Assembly (NCBI RefSeq): GCF_021129215.1
Contig: NZ_JAJOLP010000002.1
Span: 1 to 64,000, forward strand
DNA from: Agromyces sp. S2-1-8
GTDB lineage: Bacteria; Actinomycetota; Actinomycetes; Actinomycetales; Microbacteriaceae
Length of the DNA stretch: 64,000 nucleotides
Reading direction: 5' to 3'
A program made the translations under genes and the position numbers. Within the stretch, counting starts at the first letter, position 1, and the number at the start of each line of letters is the position of its first letter. Below the pieces are notes generated by a model. That model ran no database searches, was not told where the DNA came from, and saw only the letters and a program-made list of their open reading frames with translations. Positions 43,916-53,074 of the stretch are shown one piece after another.

Positions 43916-45702
43916 GCTTCAACCTCCACAGTCTCGTCCGCGACAGGCGGCCGCGACGCGATCGGCGCCGACGCCGCCAGCTCGGGGTCGTGCGCTGCGA
44001 TCGATGCGGCGATCGCGTCCTTGTACTCGCCCCTGAAGGCGGGAAGAGTCTCGACCATCGTTGCCGGGGAGCCCGACGTGAAGACGATGGCCCGCCACTC
44101 AGGAAGGGCGGCGAGCTGCGACGCGTCGAGGATCCGGTCACGGCGCAGCTGGTGGCTCGTCGAGCGGACGCCCTTGTTGTACGACACCGACGCGGTTTCC
44201 ATGTCGTAGTCGCCGATGAGCTCGGAGAGTTCGCGCAGGAACTCGGCTTCGCTGACACCGCCGAGGTAGACCTTCGTGTTCGATGCGCTCCACAGCTTCC
44301 GCATGCCTTCGCGGCCGAACACCTCGACGCCCTGCGACCAGGACTGGAACAGCGACATGATCGGGATGCCTCGCGAGCCGAAGTGCGAGTAAAGGTCGGG
44401 CAGGTTGCGCCAGCGGCACACGTTCGCGGCCTCGTCGAGGATCCCGAGCAGCGGCACCGAGAGGCGGCCGCCGCGCTGCCGGGTCGCGAGCTCTTCTGCG
44501 GCCTCGATCGTCGCCGCGGTGAGCGCGGTAACGAGCGGGCCGGCCGAGCCCTGCCCTTCCTTCGAGAGCGAGTACAGCGTGCCGGTGCCGGCACGCACGA
44601 ACGCATCCGGGTCGAACTGCGGCCGCCGGTCGCCGACCACGCTTCCGCCGATCGGGCTGACCCACTTCGAGATGCCCGAGTTCGTCAGGCACGCCGCCAT
44701 CTGGCGGGCGGTGCCGTACACGCCGTCGCGCTGCTTCTCCGTGAGCGTCGCGTAGCCGCGGAGCCGCTGCGACAGCAGCTCGTAGCCGTGCTGACGGAGC
44801 GTCGTCGACGGCTCGAGGTCGAGCGGATCCGTGAGCCAGGTGTAGACCTGCAGAATCGACTTCTCGCCGAGCGCCGCGGCGAGCAGCATGTCGGCAAAGA
44901 GGTTCTGGCCCTCCGAGTCGAAGTAGTTATCCGTCGTGCTCCCGGCCGAGCGGGTGCCGGACGCGAAGTGCTGTGCGAGCTTGGCCGCGCGGGTGTCGTC
45001 GACGACGTAGCTCAGCGGGTTCCACCACCAGGTGGGTTCCTCGAGCGCGACGCCCTGCGGGTCGAAGACCCACACCTCCCCCACCGTGGCGCGAGGGTCG
45101 CGCGTCGCGTCGAGCACGTCGCGCTTGTTCGACGTCGTGACGACGGCGCCGGGCGCGGCCATGATCGCGGGGATGACGAGCGCGGTCGACTTGCCGACGC
45201 GGGGGCCGGCGATGCCGATCATCATCCACTCCCACAGGGAGTAGATCATCTGGCCCGACTGCACCGTGACGCCGATGGGGACGCCCGGCGATGCAACGCC
45301 CAGCCGCTTGGCGGATGCCTCCGCGCCCTTGCGGGTGACTCGAGTGAGGTCTCGGCTGCCGGCGAGGTAGCGGGCGGCGCCGTCGACGCGCGTGCGCTTC
45401 TTGCTCGAGCGGACCGCCGCCCAGGCGAACATACCGCCGATCGCGAGCACGACGACGGCGAAGACGATCGCGAGCCAGATCGCGGCCGCAGGCCACACGA
45501 CGGTGCCCTTGCGGAGCCCGTTCAGCACCTCGAACGGGTCGGCCGGAAGATCCGGGTTCACGCCGCTCAGCTGCGAGCCGAGCGCGATCGCCGCCCAGAG
45601 GACGCCGACGACTGCGAACAGCACGAGCAGCAGCACAAGCAACGCGATCGTGCTCGTGTTCGTACGGCCCGGCTCGGTGCGCCGGTTCGCCTGCCCGCCC
45701 AT
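43912..45702 (-). CDS. VirD4/TraG-type coupling ATPase
   Basis: 596 residues. Two N-terminal helices (about 18-42 and 70-95), then a TraG/VirD4 ATPase: Walker A GPRVGKST (166-173), TSNKRDVLDATRDPR, WVFDPQG and Walker B LLGILDEAANV. Hexamers of this kind at the inner membrane deliver the relaxase-DNA complex to the secretion channel. ATG 45702 overlaps the upstream stop (TGATG). The 75 extra upstream residues possible in frame are not used. The relaxase partner is not in the window. Confidence 0.93.
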   Translation of the reverse strand: MGGQANRRTEPGRTNTSTIALLVLLLVLFAVVGVLWAAIALGSQLSGVNPDLPADPFEVLNGLRKGTVVWPAAAIWLAIVFAVVVLAIGGMFAWAAVRSSKKRTRVDGAARYLAGSRDLTRVTRKGAEASAKRLGVASPGVPIGVTVQSGQMIYSLWEWMMIGIAGPRVGKSTALVIPAIMAAPGAVVTTSNKRDVLDATRDPRATVGEVWVFDPQGVALEEPTWWWNPLSYVVDDTRAAKLAQHFASGTRSAGSTTDNYFDSEGQNLFADMLLAAALGEKSILQVYTWLTDPLDLEPSTTLRQHGYELLSQRLRGYATLTEKQRDGVYGTARQMAACLTNSGISKWVSPIGGSVVGDRRPQFDPDAFVRAGTGTLYSLSKEGQGSAGPLVTALTAATIEAAEELATRQRGGRLSVPLLGILDEAANVCRWRNLPDLYSHFGSRGIPIMSLFQSWSQGVEVFGREGMRKLWSASNTKVYLGGVSEAEFLRELSELIGDYDMETASVSYNKGVRSTSHQLRRDRILDASQLAALPEWRAIVFTSGSPATMVETLPAFRGEYKDAIAASIAAHDPELAASAPIASRPPVADETVEVEA

Positions 45703-47312
45703 CAGACGGCCTCCGCTCGGAGCGGGGTGACCGGCGCGAGCTCGCCGCGGTGCCCGGTGCGGGACTGGTCGTGCCACAGCTTGTTCGTGTCGTTGATGTG
45801 GCGCTCAGCGTCGGTGAGCTCCACGCGAAGCGGGATCCCGGGGCGGCCGCCCACCTTCACGATGAACTTGCCGCGACCGGGCGGTTCGGCCTCGCGGCCG
45901 CTGACCGCATCCCAGGCGGGCGGATCCTGCCACGAGCCGAGGAGTTCCTGCTCGGCCTGAGAGAGCGGGACCGCGCTCGTGAGCATCGGCATCTCGGCGC
46001 CGGGCAGGCCGCCGGCGACGACCATGCCGGCGCGCTCGACGAAGCCCTTCGCCTTCATGCGATCCTCTTCGGTCGGGAGCGCCAGGAGGTCGCTCATCGT
46101 GTGCGAGATCATCGCCATGCCGACGCCACGCTGACGGTTCAGACGGGTCAGGGCGTCCACGCGGTCGACGAGGCCGCGACCGGCGCGCAGCGCCCGCCAC
46201 AGCTCGTCGAGCACGACGAAGTAGTGCCGCCGCGGTTCGAGGCCGGCGTCGGCCAGCGCGTTCGCGACGTTCACCGTGCCGAACCCGGACGACCAGCAGG
46301 CCAGCAGGATCGCCGCCTGCAGATCCTGGTCGGCATCGTCGATGCTCGACACGTCGTAGACCACCGGGGCGTCACGGCGCATGGGAACGTCGGTCGGGTG
46401 CGCGAACGTCTCCCCCAGCCGGCCACCCGAGGTAAGGCTGATCAGCGATGCCTCGAGGTCCTCGGTGATCTGCTTGTAGCGGGCGTCGTCGCCACGATCG
46501 AGCGCGACGGCGCGAACCTCCGCCGGGCCGGTCTGGATGACCCGCAGGAGGTCCCCGAGGACCGGCACGCCGTCGTAGTGCTCATCGAGCCACTTCAGCG
46601 CGCGGTCGATGATCGACTCTTCACGGTCGGTCGGCGGCTGCTTGCGGAGGATCGTCAGCAGCGCCGCGACCATCGTGTGCCGGCGGCCGTGCGCATCAGC
46701 GAGAACCTGCATCGCGATCTTCTCGTGCCCGGCCTCGCGCAGCTGCTCGGCAGCCTCGCGCGCCTCGCCGGGGTCGAGGATGTTGATGTGCCCGCGGCCG
46801 CGGCCGAGGCTGATGACCTGCCCGCCGAGGGCGTCGATCAGATCCACGTAGTCGGGCTTGAGGTCGCCCAGCACGAGCGGCTGGACGCCGAAGCCGGACA
46901 GGCCGAGCGCCATGCGGCGCACGAGCGTCGACTTCCCGAGGCCGGGCAGGCCGAGCACGAACACGGACGGGTTGCTGATGAGCTTCGCGATCTGGAACCA
47001 GCTGATGGGATCCGCGCAGACCGTCGCGTTCGTGAACAGGTGTCGGCCGAGCGGGACGCCGACCATCGGCGTTCCCGACCCGACCGCGAAGGGGAACAGG
47101 CCGCACACCTGAACGGTGGTGCCGCGCCACTCGTCGACGGGCTGGATGACGCTGGACTCGCCGCGGCCGCGGCCGAACCAGCCGCGCGGGCCGGGCCGCT
47201 TCACGGCGGCCGCCTGCCGGGCGGCGCGCTCTTCGAGCTTGCGTGCCTTCCGCGTGAGTCGGGCGCTGCTCTTGGACTGGTTGCGGGGCCGGAGCTCCGT
47301 CGACGCGCTCAC
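45702..47312 (-). CDS. VirB4-like conjugation ATPase
   Basis: 536 residues from GTG 47312, overlapping the SCO6880 stop (GTGA). Walker A LGLPGLGKSTLVRR (120-133), DLKPDYVDLIDALGG and Walker B YFVVLDELWRAL; then NRQRGVGMAMISHTMSDL as in VirB4/TraC. The N-terminal half of a standard VirB4 is supplied by the preceding SCO6880 protein, so the pair probably makes the split VirB4 energiser of the channel. Confidence 0.88.
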   Translation of the reverse strand: MSASTELRPRNQSKSSARLTRKARKLEERAARQAAAVKRPGPRGWFGRGRGESSVIQPVDEWRGTTVQVCGLFPFAVGSGTPMVGVPLGRHLFTNATVCADPISWFQIAKLISNPSVFVLGLPGLGKSTLVRRMALGLSGFGVQPLVLGDLKPDYVDLIDALGGQVISLGRGRGHINILDPGEAREAAEQLREAGHEKIAMQVLADAHGRRHTMVAALLTILRKQPPTDREESIIDRALKWLDEHYDGVPVLGDLLRVIQTGPAEVRAVALDRGDDARYKQITEDLEASLISLTSGGRLGETFAHPTDVPMRRDAPVVYDVSSIDDADQDLQAAILLACWSSGFGTVNVANALADAGLEPRRHYFVVLDELWRALRAGRGLVDRVDALTRLNRQRGVGMAMISHTMSDLLALPTEEDRMKAKGFVERAGMVVAGGLPGAEMPMLTSAVPLSQAEQELLGSWQDPPAWDAVSGREAEPPGRGKFIVKVGGRPGIPLRVELTDAERHINDTNKLWHDQSRTGHRGELAPVTPLRAEAV

Positions 47313-48823
47313 AGCTGCTCCTTGATCGACGTCGGCACTCGGAGGTGCTGGGGCAGCACCAGACCGAGCGGGAGGGCCGCGGCGAACGCCGAGTCCTGCG
47401 ACCCGTACACCGGGCGCAGACGGATGCGGGCCGTCGCCGACAGGTTGTCGATCGCGGCGCGGGCATCCGCGAGGCCGTCGCTGTTCAGCACGGTCGCCGT
47501 CACGAGCATGCCGAAGTTCACGAGGCCGGCGCCGGACGCTTCTTCGTTCGCGGTGGCGATCGCCGCGCGGGCGCCGAGCACGGCGCGGGCGGACGGCTTG
47601 TTCGTCGAGCCGATGTTGAACGTCGACGCGCTCACGTCGGACTCGACGATGCCGGCCGCTCGAGCGGCGTCGATCGGACGGTAGAGCATCGTGATTCGCT
47701 TGCGGGCGACGTCGCGGTGCGGGGCGAGCAGCCGGGTCAGGATGCTCGACTGCACGACGCCGCGCGGCGCCGTGCTCATCTGCCACGTCACCGACGTGCC
47801 CGAGTCGTGCCGGTACGAGTCCCAGCGCGCCTCAGCAGCGCTCGGGCCTACGTTCGGCCAGCTGAGCTCCGGCGGTTCACCGGCCGCGTTCGCCTGGTCG
47901 ACGTAGGGCGCGATCGCCGGGTCATAGGCGATCGCCACGGTCTCGCAGAGTTCCTGCGCGTTCAGCGGGCGGGCAGCGCCGGCGCCGGTCGACGCGAGGC
48001 CCTGCGTCAGGCCGGGAAGGCGTGCCGCGAGCTCGCGGGCCATCTCCTCGGCCGAGCGCTTCTTGCCGCCCACACGCGACGTCGCGTTGAACGTGATCGA
48101 CACGAACGCCTTCACCGTCGCCGAGCCCGCCGGATAGCGGTCGACGACCTCGCTCAGGACCGACTGCGCGAGCGCCGGGGCGTCCTCGTCGATGCGCAGC
48201 GCGACCGACTGGCGAAGACGGGTGCCGGTGTCCGGCGCCGTCTCGACGGTGACGGCCGCGGCCTCTATGCCGGGCTCGTCGCCGAGGTTCGCGAGCCAGA
48301 GGCCCCAGTCGGCGACCCAGGCGTCGATCTGCTCACGGTCGACGAGGGCCGAGCCGTCCGGCTCGGCGCCGATGACGACTGTGTAGTGCCCGGTCGAGGG
48401 GACGTAGATCATCGCGAACGGGCGGTTGTAGCTGTCGCGGTGCTCGGAGAGCTTCGACGGGGCGGCGAGGCCGGGCAGTTGGAAGGTGCCCCAGTCGACG
48501 CGGCCGAGCGGGCCCGAACGGTAGACGTTCGTGCCGTTGGCCTTCGTCATCATCCAGCCCGCGCGCTCGCCCGTCCGGGCCAGCACGCTCTTGCCGTGCT
48601 TGTCCTTGACGCTCACCGTCAGGAGCAGCCCGGCGAAGAAGACCGCCGAGACCAGGGCGGCAACGAGGCCGGCCGGGGTCATCATCATGACCACCGTCCA
48701 GACCGCGCCGAACAGCAGAATGCCGGTGCCGATCGAGCCGAGGCCCATCAGGCCGGCCGTCTGCGGCCGCCGGTAGTTCCCGTAGGTGCGGGGTGCTTCC
48801 TCGCTCTGAATCGCAGTGCTCAC
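47309..48823 (-). CDS. SCO6880-family conjugation protein
   Basis: 504 residues. Two helices at about 25-70 (GIGTGILLFGAVWTVVMMM-like; AALVSAVFFAGLLLTVSV) after a YGNYRRPQTAGLMGLG start that resembles VirB3/PrgI. A soluble domain related to the VirB4 N-terminal part follows. Known actinobacterial name SCO6880. Membrane-bound, working with the ATPase directly downstream. Confidence 0.88.
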   Translation of the reverse strand: MSTAIQSEEAPRTYGNYRRPQTAGLMGLGSIGTGILLFGAVWTVVMMMTPAGLVAALVSAVFFAGLLLTVSVKDKHGKSVLARTGERAGWMMTKANGTNVYRSGPLGRVDWGTFQLPGLAAPSKLSEHRDSYNRPFAMIYVPSTGHYTVVIGAEPDGSALVDREQIDAWVADWGLWLANLGDEPGIEAAAVTVETAPDTGTRLRQSVALRIDEDAPALAQSVLSEVVDRYPAGSATVKAFVSITFNATSRVGGKKRSAEEMARELAARLPGLTQGLASTGAGAARPLNAQELCETVAIAYDPAIAPYVDQANAAGEPPELSWPNVGPSAAEARWDSYRHDSGTSVTWQMSTAPRGVVQSSILTRLLAPHRDVARKRITMLYRPIDAARAAGIVESDVSASTFNIGSTNKPSARAVLGARAAIATANEEASGAGLVNFGMLVTATVLNSDGLADARAAIDNLSATARIRLRPVYGSQDSAFAAALPLGLVLPQHLRVPTSIKEQL

Positions 48824-48839
48824 GTTCGTTCCCCTCTAC

Positions 48840-50438
48840 TCACGCGCCGCTCGGCCCGGCCGAGTCCTCTGCGGCGGAGCGAATCGCGCCCGCCGCTGCT
48901 TGTCCTGTTTCCTTGGCCTTCTGGATGACCTGTGCGCCGACCGCGACGCCGGCGCCGATCGGCCCGGCCGCTGCAGCTGCACCAGCCCCCGCGCCGCCCG
49001 CGGCCGCAGCACCGCCACCAGCTGCAGCACCGCCACCGGCACCGCCAGCTGCCGCGCCGGTGGAACCGCCGCCAACTGCAGCACCCGTCGACCCGCCGCC
49101 CGTGGGCGTCGGCATCGGTGAAGTCTGCTTCCCGCCGCTCGAACTCGAGCCGGCGCCAGCCGGCGCGGAGCTCGAGCTACCCGACGAACCGCTGTTCGAC
49201 GAGGCGCGGCGGATCGCGCCCGTAGCCATCTCGGCACCCCCGGCGATGCCAGCAGCGCCGAGCGCCATTGCCGCGGTGCCACCGCCACCGATCGCAGCCG
49301 TCATCGGCGCGACGAAGCGCAGCAGCGCGGGCAGGGCGAGGATGACGATGAGCATCATCGCGAGGCCCGTCAGGATCGTCCAGATGCCACCGCCGTCGCC
49401 ACGGAAGACGTCAGCACCGGTCATCTGGAACGCGGCCGCGTAGATGAGCGCCGCGGCCGGCTTGTACAGAATGAACGCGATCGTCCATCCCACCGTCTTC
49501 TTGAACCACTGGTTGCCCATCTCAGTGTTCGTGAAGCTCGCCGTCAGCGGCAGGATCCCCGCGAGGATCACGAGCATGCCGCCGCGCACGATCATGAGCG
49601 CGACCTGAATGTAGGCCATCAGCAGAGCAAGCGAGCCCAGGATGAGCACGCCGATCATGCCGATGGGCGACGTCGCCGAGAGCATGACGATCGAGCCGAC
49701 GGTCGTGCCGAAGCACGTCGACTCGCCGTCCGCGGGGCCGGCGTCGACGTCGCAGTTCGTCGCGCCCTCGAGCACCCACACGCTGAACGCGTCCGCCGCG
49801 GCCACGCTCAGACCGATCACGGTCAGGCCCGCGCCCGACACGACGATGAGCGTCAGCAGCGACTTCAGCAGATCCTTGCCCGGCTGCGCCCGCTGCTCCC
49901 ACGCCATGCGGATGCCCGCAATGATCGTCGAGAGCACCGCGAGCCCGCCCACGTAGTACCAGAGCGATTGCTGCAGGAACGTCACCGTCGACGACGAGCC
50001 GGCGGGAGCGACGGTCGGCAGCAGTGCCGCGACCGCGGCCGAGCCGCCCGAGATGAGCACGACCGCCAGCAGAATGATGCCGAGTCGGCCGAGGTGCCCT
50101 TCGCCCTCGCCGCGGCGACGGCGAAGGCCGATCATCGCGCCAACTGCGATCAGCGACAGAATACAGATCGTCAGGCCGATCCACATCACGTAGCCCAGGA
50201 TCTCGTTGAACGCGGCAGCCTCCGGCGGAGTCTTCACCTCAGCCGCGCCGGATCCGCTCGTGAGGATCGGCGTCGGGACCGACACCCACAGGGTGCCGAT
50301 ACTCGCGAGAGCCTTACCCCAGCCCTCCATCACCTGGTTCACGACCTCGCGCAGCGAGTCGTTCGCAGCAGCCGAGATGACTTGGCCCGGCAGCGAGCCG
50401 ATGCCGCACAGCCAGTCCCCCGGATTGCATTCAGTCAT
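48840..50438 (-). CDS. VirB6/TrbL-like channel protein
   Basis: 532 residues from ATG 50438 (MTECNPGDWLCGIGS). Six to eight transmembrane helices between about 60 and 400, then a low-complexity Gly/Ala/Ser tail of about 130 residues (GGGSTGAAVGGGSTGAAAGG). Topology and position fit the polytopic VirB6 subunit. The tail probably hangs in the cytoplasm or across the wall. Confidence 0.8.
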   Translation of the reverse strand: MTECNPGDWLCGIGSLPGQVISAAANDSLREVVNQVMEGWGKALASIGTLWVSVPTPILTSGSGAAEVKTPPEAAAFNEILGYVMWIGLTICILSLIAVGAMIGLRRRRGEGEGHLGRLGIILLAVVLISGGSAAVAALLPTVAPAGSSSTVTFLQQSLWYYVGGLAVLSTIIAGIRMAWEQRAQPGKDLLKSLLTLIVVSGAGLTVIGLSVAAADAFSVWVLEGATNCDVDAGPADGESTCFGTTVGSIVMLSATSPIGMIGVLILGSLALLMAYIQVALMIVRGGMLVILAGILPLTASFTNTEMGNQWFKKTVGWTIAFILYKPAAALIYAAAFQMTGADVFRGDGGGIWTILTGLAMMLIVILALPALLRFVAPMTAAIGGGGTAAMALGAAGIAGGAEMATGAIRRASSNSGSSGSSSSAPAGAGSSSSGGKQTSPMPTPTGGGSTGAAVGGGSTGAAAGGAGGGAAAGGGAAAAGGAGAGAAAAAGPIGAGVAVGAQVIQKAKETGQAAAGAIRSAAEDSAGPSGA

Positions 50439-50440
50439 GT

Positions 50441-51169
50441 CTACGCTCCTGACCACGGGATGTACCCGCCAAGGCTCTGCAGGGCGCTCGCGCCAAGAGC
50501 GAGGTTGCCCTCAGCGTCCAGTGCGAGCTTCCAATCCCCGTCTTCCCAGACCATCTTGAGAGGGAGGCTGACGAGCCTCCCGTCGTTCAGTTGGATCGCC
50601 AGATCGACCGTCACCTGCTCGGGTCCGTAGGAGAGCTTGAATCCAGCAACCTGACCACGAACGCTCGTGTCGGCGTCGCCGCCGGCAGCGTTGATCGCGT
50701 CTTCGAGTGCCTGCTTTCCAGGCCCCTCAGCGACGAGCTCAGGCATCCGGGGCCGCAGTTGGCCATCGGTGCCGATGGCCACGGCGTTCACTGCAGCGAA
50801 GAGACTGCCCTCACCGGTGTGCGAGTAGCAGGAACGGAACCCGTCAGCCTCGATTACCCCGGGGCCGGAGCCCTCTGAATCAATCGGGGCAGCCATCGTC
50901 CCCACCAGCTCCCAGTCGTTGGCCGGCGCCGCGGTCAGGTCGCTCTCCGTCTCAAAGCCAGAAAGGCCGCAGATGCTCTTGTCAGCGTCTGCGACCGTGG
51001 GGGCCGTGGTGGTCGGTGCCGCCGTGGGCGGCGGGGTCTTTCCCCCGCCGCCCAGCAGCATCGGTACTACCGCGATGATCAGGGCGAGGGCGATCACGCC
51101 GACGCCGATCGCCGCGAAGATGAAGCCCTTCTTGGCGAACGGGCTCTGTTCGGTCGACTGGTCGCTCAT
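50441..51169 (-). CDS. Bitopic conjugation protein (VirB8-like candidate)
   Basis: 242 residues. Cytoplasmic start, one helix (GFIFAAIGVGVIALALIIAV), Pro/Thr linker, then an extracellular alpha/beta domain ending PLKMVWEDGDWKLALDAEGN. The final strand pair (VxWxDGDWKL) is typical of NTF2-like folds as in VirB8/TcpC. That assignment is inference. Three bases separate the stop from the next start. Confidence 0.65.
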   Translation of the reverse strand: MSDQSTEQSPFAKKGFIFAAIGVGVIALALIIAVVPMLLGGGGKTPPPTAAPTTTAPTVADADKSICGLSGFETESDLTAAPANDWELVGTMAAPIDSEGSGPGVIEADGFRSCYSHTGEGSLFAAVNAVAIGTDGQLRPRMPELVAEGPGKQALEDAINAAGGDADTSVRGQVAGFKLSYGPEQVTVDLAIQLNDGRLVSLPLKMVWEDGDWKLALDAEGNLALGASALQSLGGYIPWSGA

Positions 51170-51189
51170 GTGGTTTCTCCGCTCGAGGC

Positions 51190-51483
51190 TCAGGCGCCCG
51201 AGAGGGCGCCGACGATGAAGGCAGCCGCGCCGATGATGAGAACGCCGGCGAGGATCCCGACGAACAGCTTGACGTGTTCGCCGCCCTCACCGCGGCGGCT
51301 GTTGAACATGAACAGCACACCGAGGCCGATCAGGGCGAGGATGCCCGCGATGAGGCCGATCCACTTGGCCCAGCCGAGGATCGTCGTGACGCCCTCGAAT
51401 CCGGGGATCGGCTGCGGCTCGGGGTTCGGCAGATCGGTGAGCACGTTCGCCGCGGCGATCGCGAGCTCAGTGATTGCGGACAT
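51190..51483 (-). CDS. VirB2-like pilin-size membrane protein
   Basis: 97 residues with two helices (TTILGWAKWIGLIAGILALI with GLGVLFMF, and KLFVGILAGVLIIGAAAFIV) joined by a charged RRGEGGEHV loop, the VirB2/TrbC hairpin layout. ATG 51483 follows AAAGGA. Small size and place in the operon support a channel or pilus subunit. Confidence 0.7.
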   Translation of the reverse strand: MSAITELAIAAANVLTDLPNPEPQPIPGFEGVTTILGWAKWIGLIAGILALIGLGVLFMFNSRRGEGGEHVKLFVGILAGVLIIGAAAFIVGALSGA

Positions 51484-51497
51484 GTTGTTCCTTTCGG

Positions 51498-52118
51498 TTA
51501 TCGCTGGAGGCCAGCAGAGATGGGGAGCTGAAGATCGGTGAGGATGCTGCGCGCATCCGAGGGGGCGCTGTCGAGGGTGACGGGAGCACCGAGCCGCCAC
51601 GGCTCGTGCCACTGCAGGCGCCAGGTGCGGGGCACTCCCCCGCTGATGACCTCCGCGAGGTGCCGCAGAGGCTTGGGAAGCCGGCCCGGTGCGTCGGCGA
51701 TGAGGACGAGGCCGAGCAGCTGCACGACGTCGCCGAGTTCGCCCGAGGCCCACTCAGTGGCGGCGCGCTGCGCGGCCGTGAGACCCGCGTGGTTCGTGCG
51801 AGCCACGAGGACCACTCGATTCGCGATGCCGCGCTGCGCCGGCATCGGCCATGCGTGGCCGGCTGCGGCGGTATGACCGCCGAGCGCGGCGAGCGTCGAT
51901 TCGCCGGCACCGCCGTGCACACCGACCCACCACACGGTGGCCGTCGCGTACTGCTGCACGCGGGGCAGCCGGTCGGCGGTGTCCGGTGCCGGCACGCCGG
52001 GCTGCGGCGCACTCGGTCGCATCGCCTCAGCTGCGACGGCCGCCGGCGGAAGCACCGCGGCGCCCTCCGTCGGCGCCTGCGGCGCGTTCGTCGTGACCCA
52101 CGGGTTCGTATTGCTCAT
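51498..52118 (-). CDS. DUF6668-type protein with degenerate P-loop, first gene of the conjugation operon
   Basis: 206 residues. After a Pro/Ala-rich start, VWWVGVHGGAGESTLAALGG resembles the ParA motif KGGxGKTT, but both lysines are replaced (His68 and Glu73), so nucleotide hydrolysis is unlikely. A later segment VVLVARTNHAGL fits the same fold. DUF6668 from memory. It heads the operon behind GGGAGGG. Confidence 0.7.
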   Translation of the reverse strand: MSNTNPWVTTNAPQAPTEGAAVLPPAAVAAEAMRPSAPQPGVPAPDTADRLPRVQQYATATVWWVGVHGGAGESTLAALGGHTAAAGHAWPMPAQRGIANRVVLVARTNHAGLTAAQRAATEWASGELGDVVQLLGLVLIADAPGRLPKPLRHLAEVISGGVPRTWRLQWHEPWRLGAPVTLDSAPSDARSILTDLQLPISAGLQR

Positions 52119-52305
52119 GCCCTGGGCCCTCCCTTCCAGTGCGCAAATCCCCCAGCCATTGTTAGGGGCACTCCCCCAGAACGGAGAATCGCTCCACTCT
52201 GGTGTGAGTAACCCAACCGGGGGTCGTGTCTCTTATCTTACCCCAAAGCACGCTATCTATACCGATATGCACGTATTTAACCGAAAATTGGGTAGAATCG
52301 ACTTC
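52119..52305. promoter_or_regulatory. Divergent promoter region of the transfer genes
   Basis: AT-rich for the window. On +, TAGAAT at 52293-52298 stands 7 bp before GTG 52306, suggesting a leaderless transcript. The minus side must drive the conjugation operon. CTCCCCC-type direct repeats (52147, 52172) may be operator parts. Confidence 0.5.
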
Positions 52306-52551
52306 GTGACCACGAACGATTCAGGGCTGAGCTGGCCGGACAGCGCGCTCGCCCCATACGGCGAAACGATGTCGGTGCGCGAGGTCGCCCTGGCGACCCG
52401 GCAGACGCCGCGCGTGATCCGTGACCTGATAAGCCACCCGAATGAGGCACAGCGCCTCCCCGCATCTAAGATCGGGCGCGGTTGGATCGTCGGCAAGGTC
52501 GACCTTCGGGAGTATCTGATCCGCCACCGGAACATCGGGGGGAACAGATGA
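52306..52551 (+). CDS. Helix-turn-helix DNA-binding protein (excisionase-like)
   Basis: 81 residues. VREVALATRQTPRVIRDLIS, HPNEAQRLPASKIGRGWIVG, KVDLREYLI is a MerR/Xis-type helix-turn-helix: a short recognition helix followed by the wing and an alpha tail. It sits divergently from the conjugation operon, so it is a good candidate for its regulator. The stop overlaps the next ATG (ATGA). Confidence 0.75.
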   Translation: MTTNDSGLSWPDSALAPYGETMSVREVALATRQTPRVIRDLISHPNEAQRLPASKIGRGWIVGKVDLREYLIRHRNIGGNR

Positions 52552-53069
52552 CCACGCGCACGCTCACCATCACCGCAGCTGCCGCCCTCGCGAGCGGGGC
52601 TCTCCTGCTCGTCGGCTGCACTCCTACCCAAGGAGACGAAGCAGCGCAGCCGAGCATTACGGCAACGCCCGGGCCGACGAAGACGTTCGCCCCCGATCAG
52701 CCGGACGTGAGCGACGACCAGGAGCTCGTCGACGAGCCCGCCGCGGCCGAGCAGAGCAAGACCGACGCCGCCGCTGCAGCGGCCGCGGTCGTGACCGCGT
52801 TCGCGCGCCCCGACCTTCCCGAGGCTGAGTGGTGGAACGGCCTGCTTCCCCATCTCAGCCAGGAGGGCGCGACCGCTTACGAGGGCACCCTGCCGTCGAA
52901 CATCCCCGTCACAGCCGTGACCGGAGACGCGACCGTGCTCGAGGGCGCGACCGACGTCATCGTGCTCGTCGAAGTGCCGACCGACGCCGGCCCCTACATC
53001 GTGACCCTGACCCGATCGGATGCCTCGCAGCCCTGGCTCGCTGAGCGCATCCGACCCAAGCAGGGGTAG
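52548..53069 (+). CDS. Lipoprotein of the transfer region
   Basis: 173 residues. Lipobox LLVGC at about 20-24, Pro/Thr/Asp-rich linker, then an about 100-residue domain (AAVVTAFARPDLPEAEWWNG ... IVTLTRSDASQPWLAERIRP). The AxxVxxFxxP...W pattern recalls small NTF2-like lipoproteins in actinobacterial transfer loci. Five bases before the cell-wall hydrolase gene, hence an operon. Confidence 0.7.
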   Translation: MTTRTLTITAAAALASGALLLVGCTPTQGDEAAQPSITATPGPTKTFAPDQPDVSDDQELVDEPAAAEQSKTDAAAAAAAVVTAFARPDLPEAEWWNGLLPHLSQEGATAYEGTLPSNIPVTAVTGDATVLEGATDVIVLVEVPTDAGPYIVTLTRSDASQPWLAERIRPKQG

Positions 53070-53074
53070 CCGCA

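Noticed and set aside
43990..45960. 656-codon frame on + across the coupling-protein gene
   Set aside because: Arg/Glu/His-rich shadow of the high-GC minus-strand gene, with no domain; the VirD4 motifs are on the other strand.
45750..48928. Two more frames of 644 and 527 codons on +
   Set aside because: Mirror frames of the VirB4-like and SCO6880 genes with the same biased composition and no motif.
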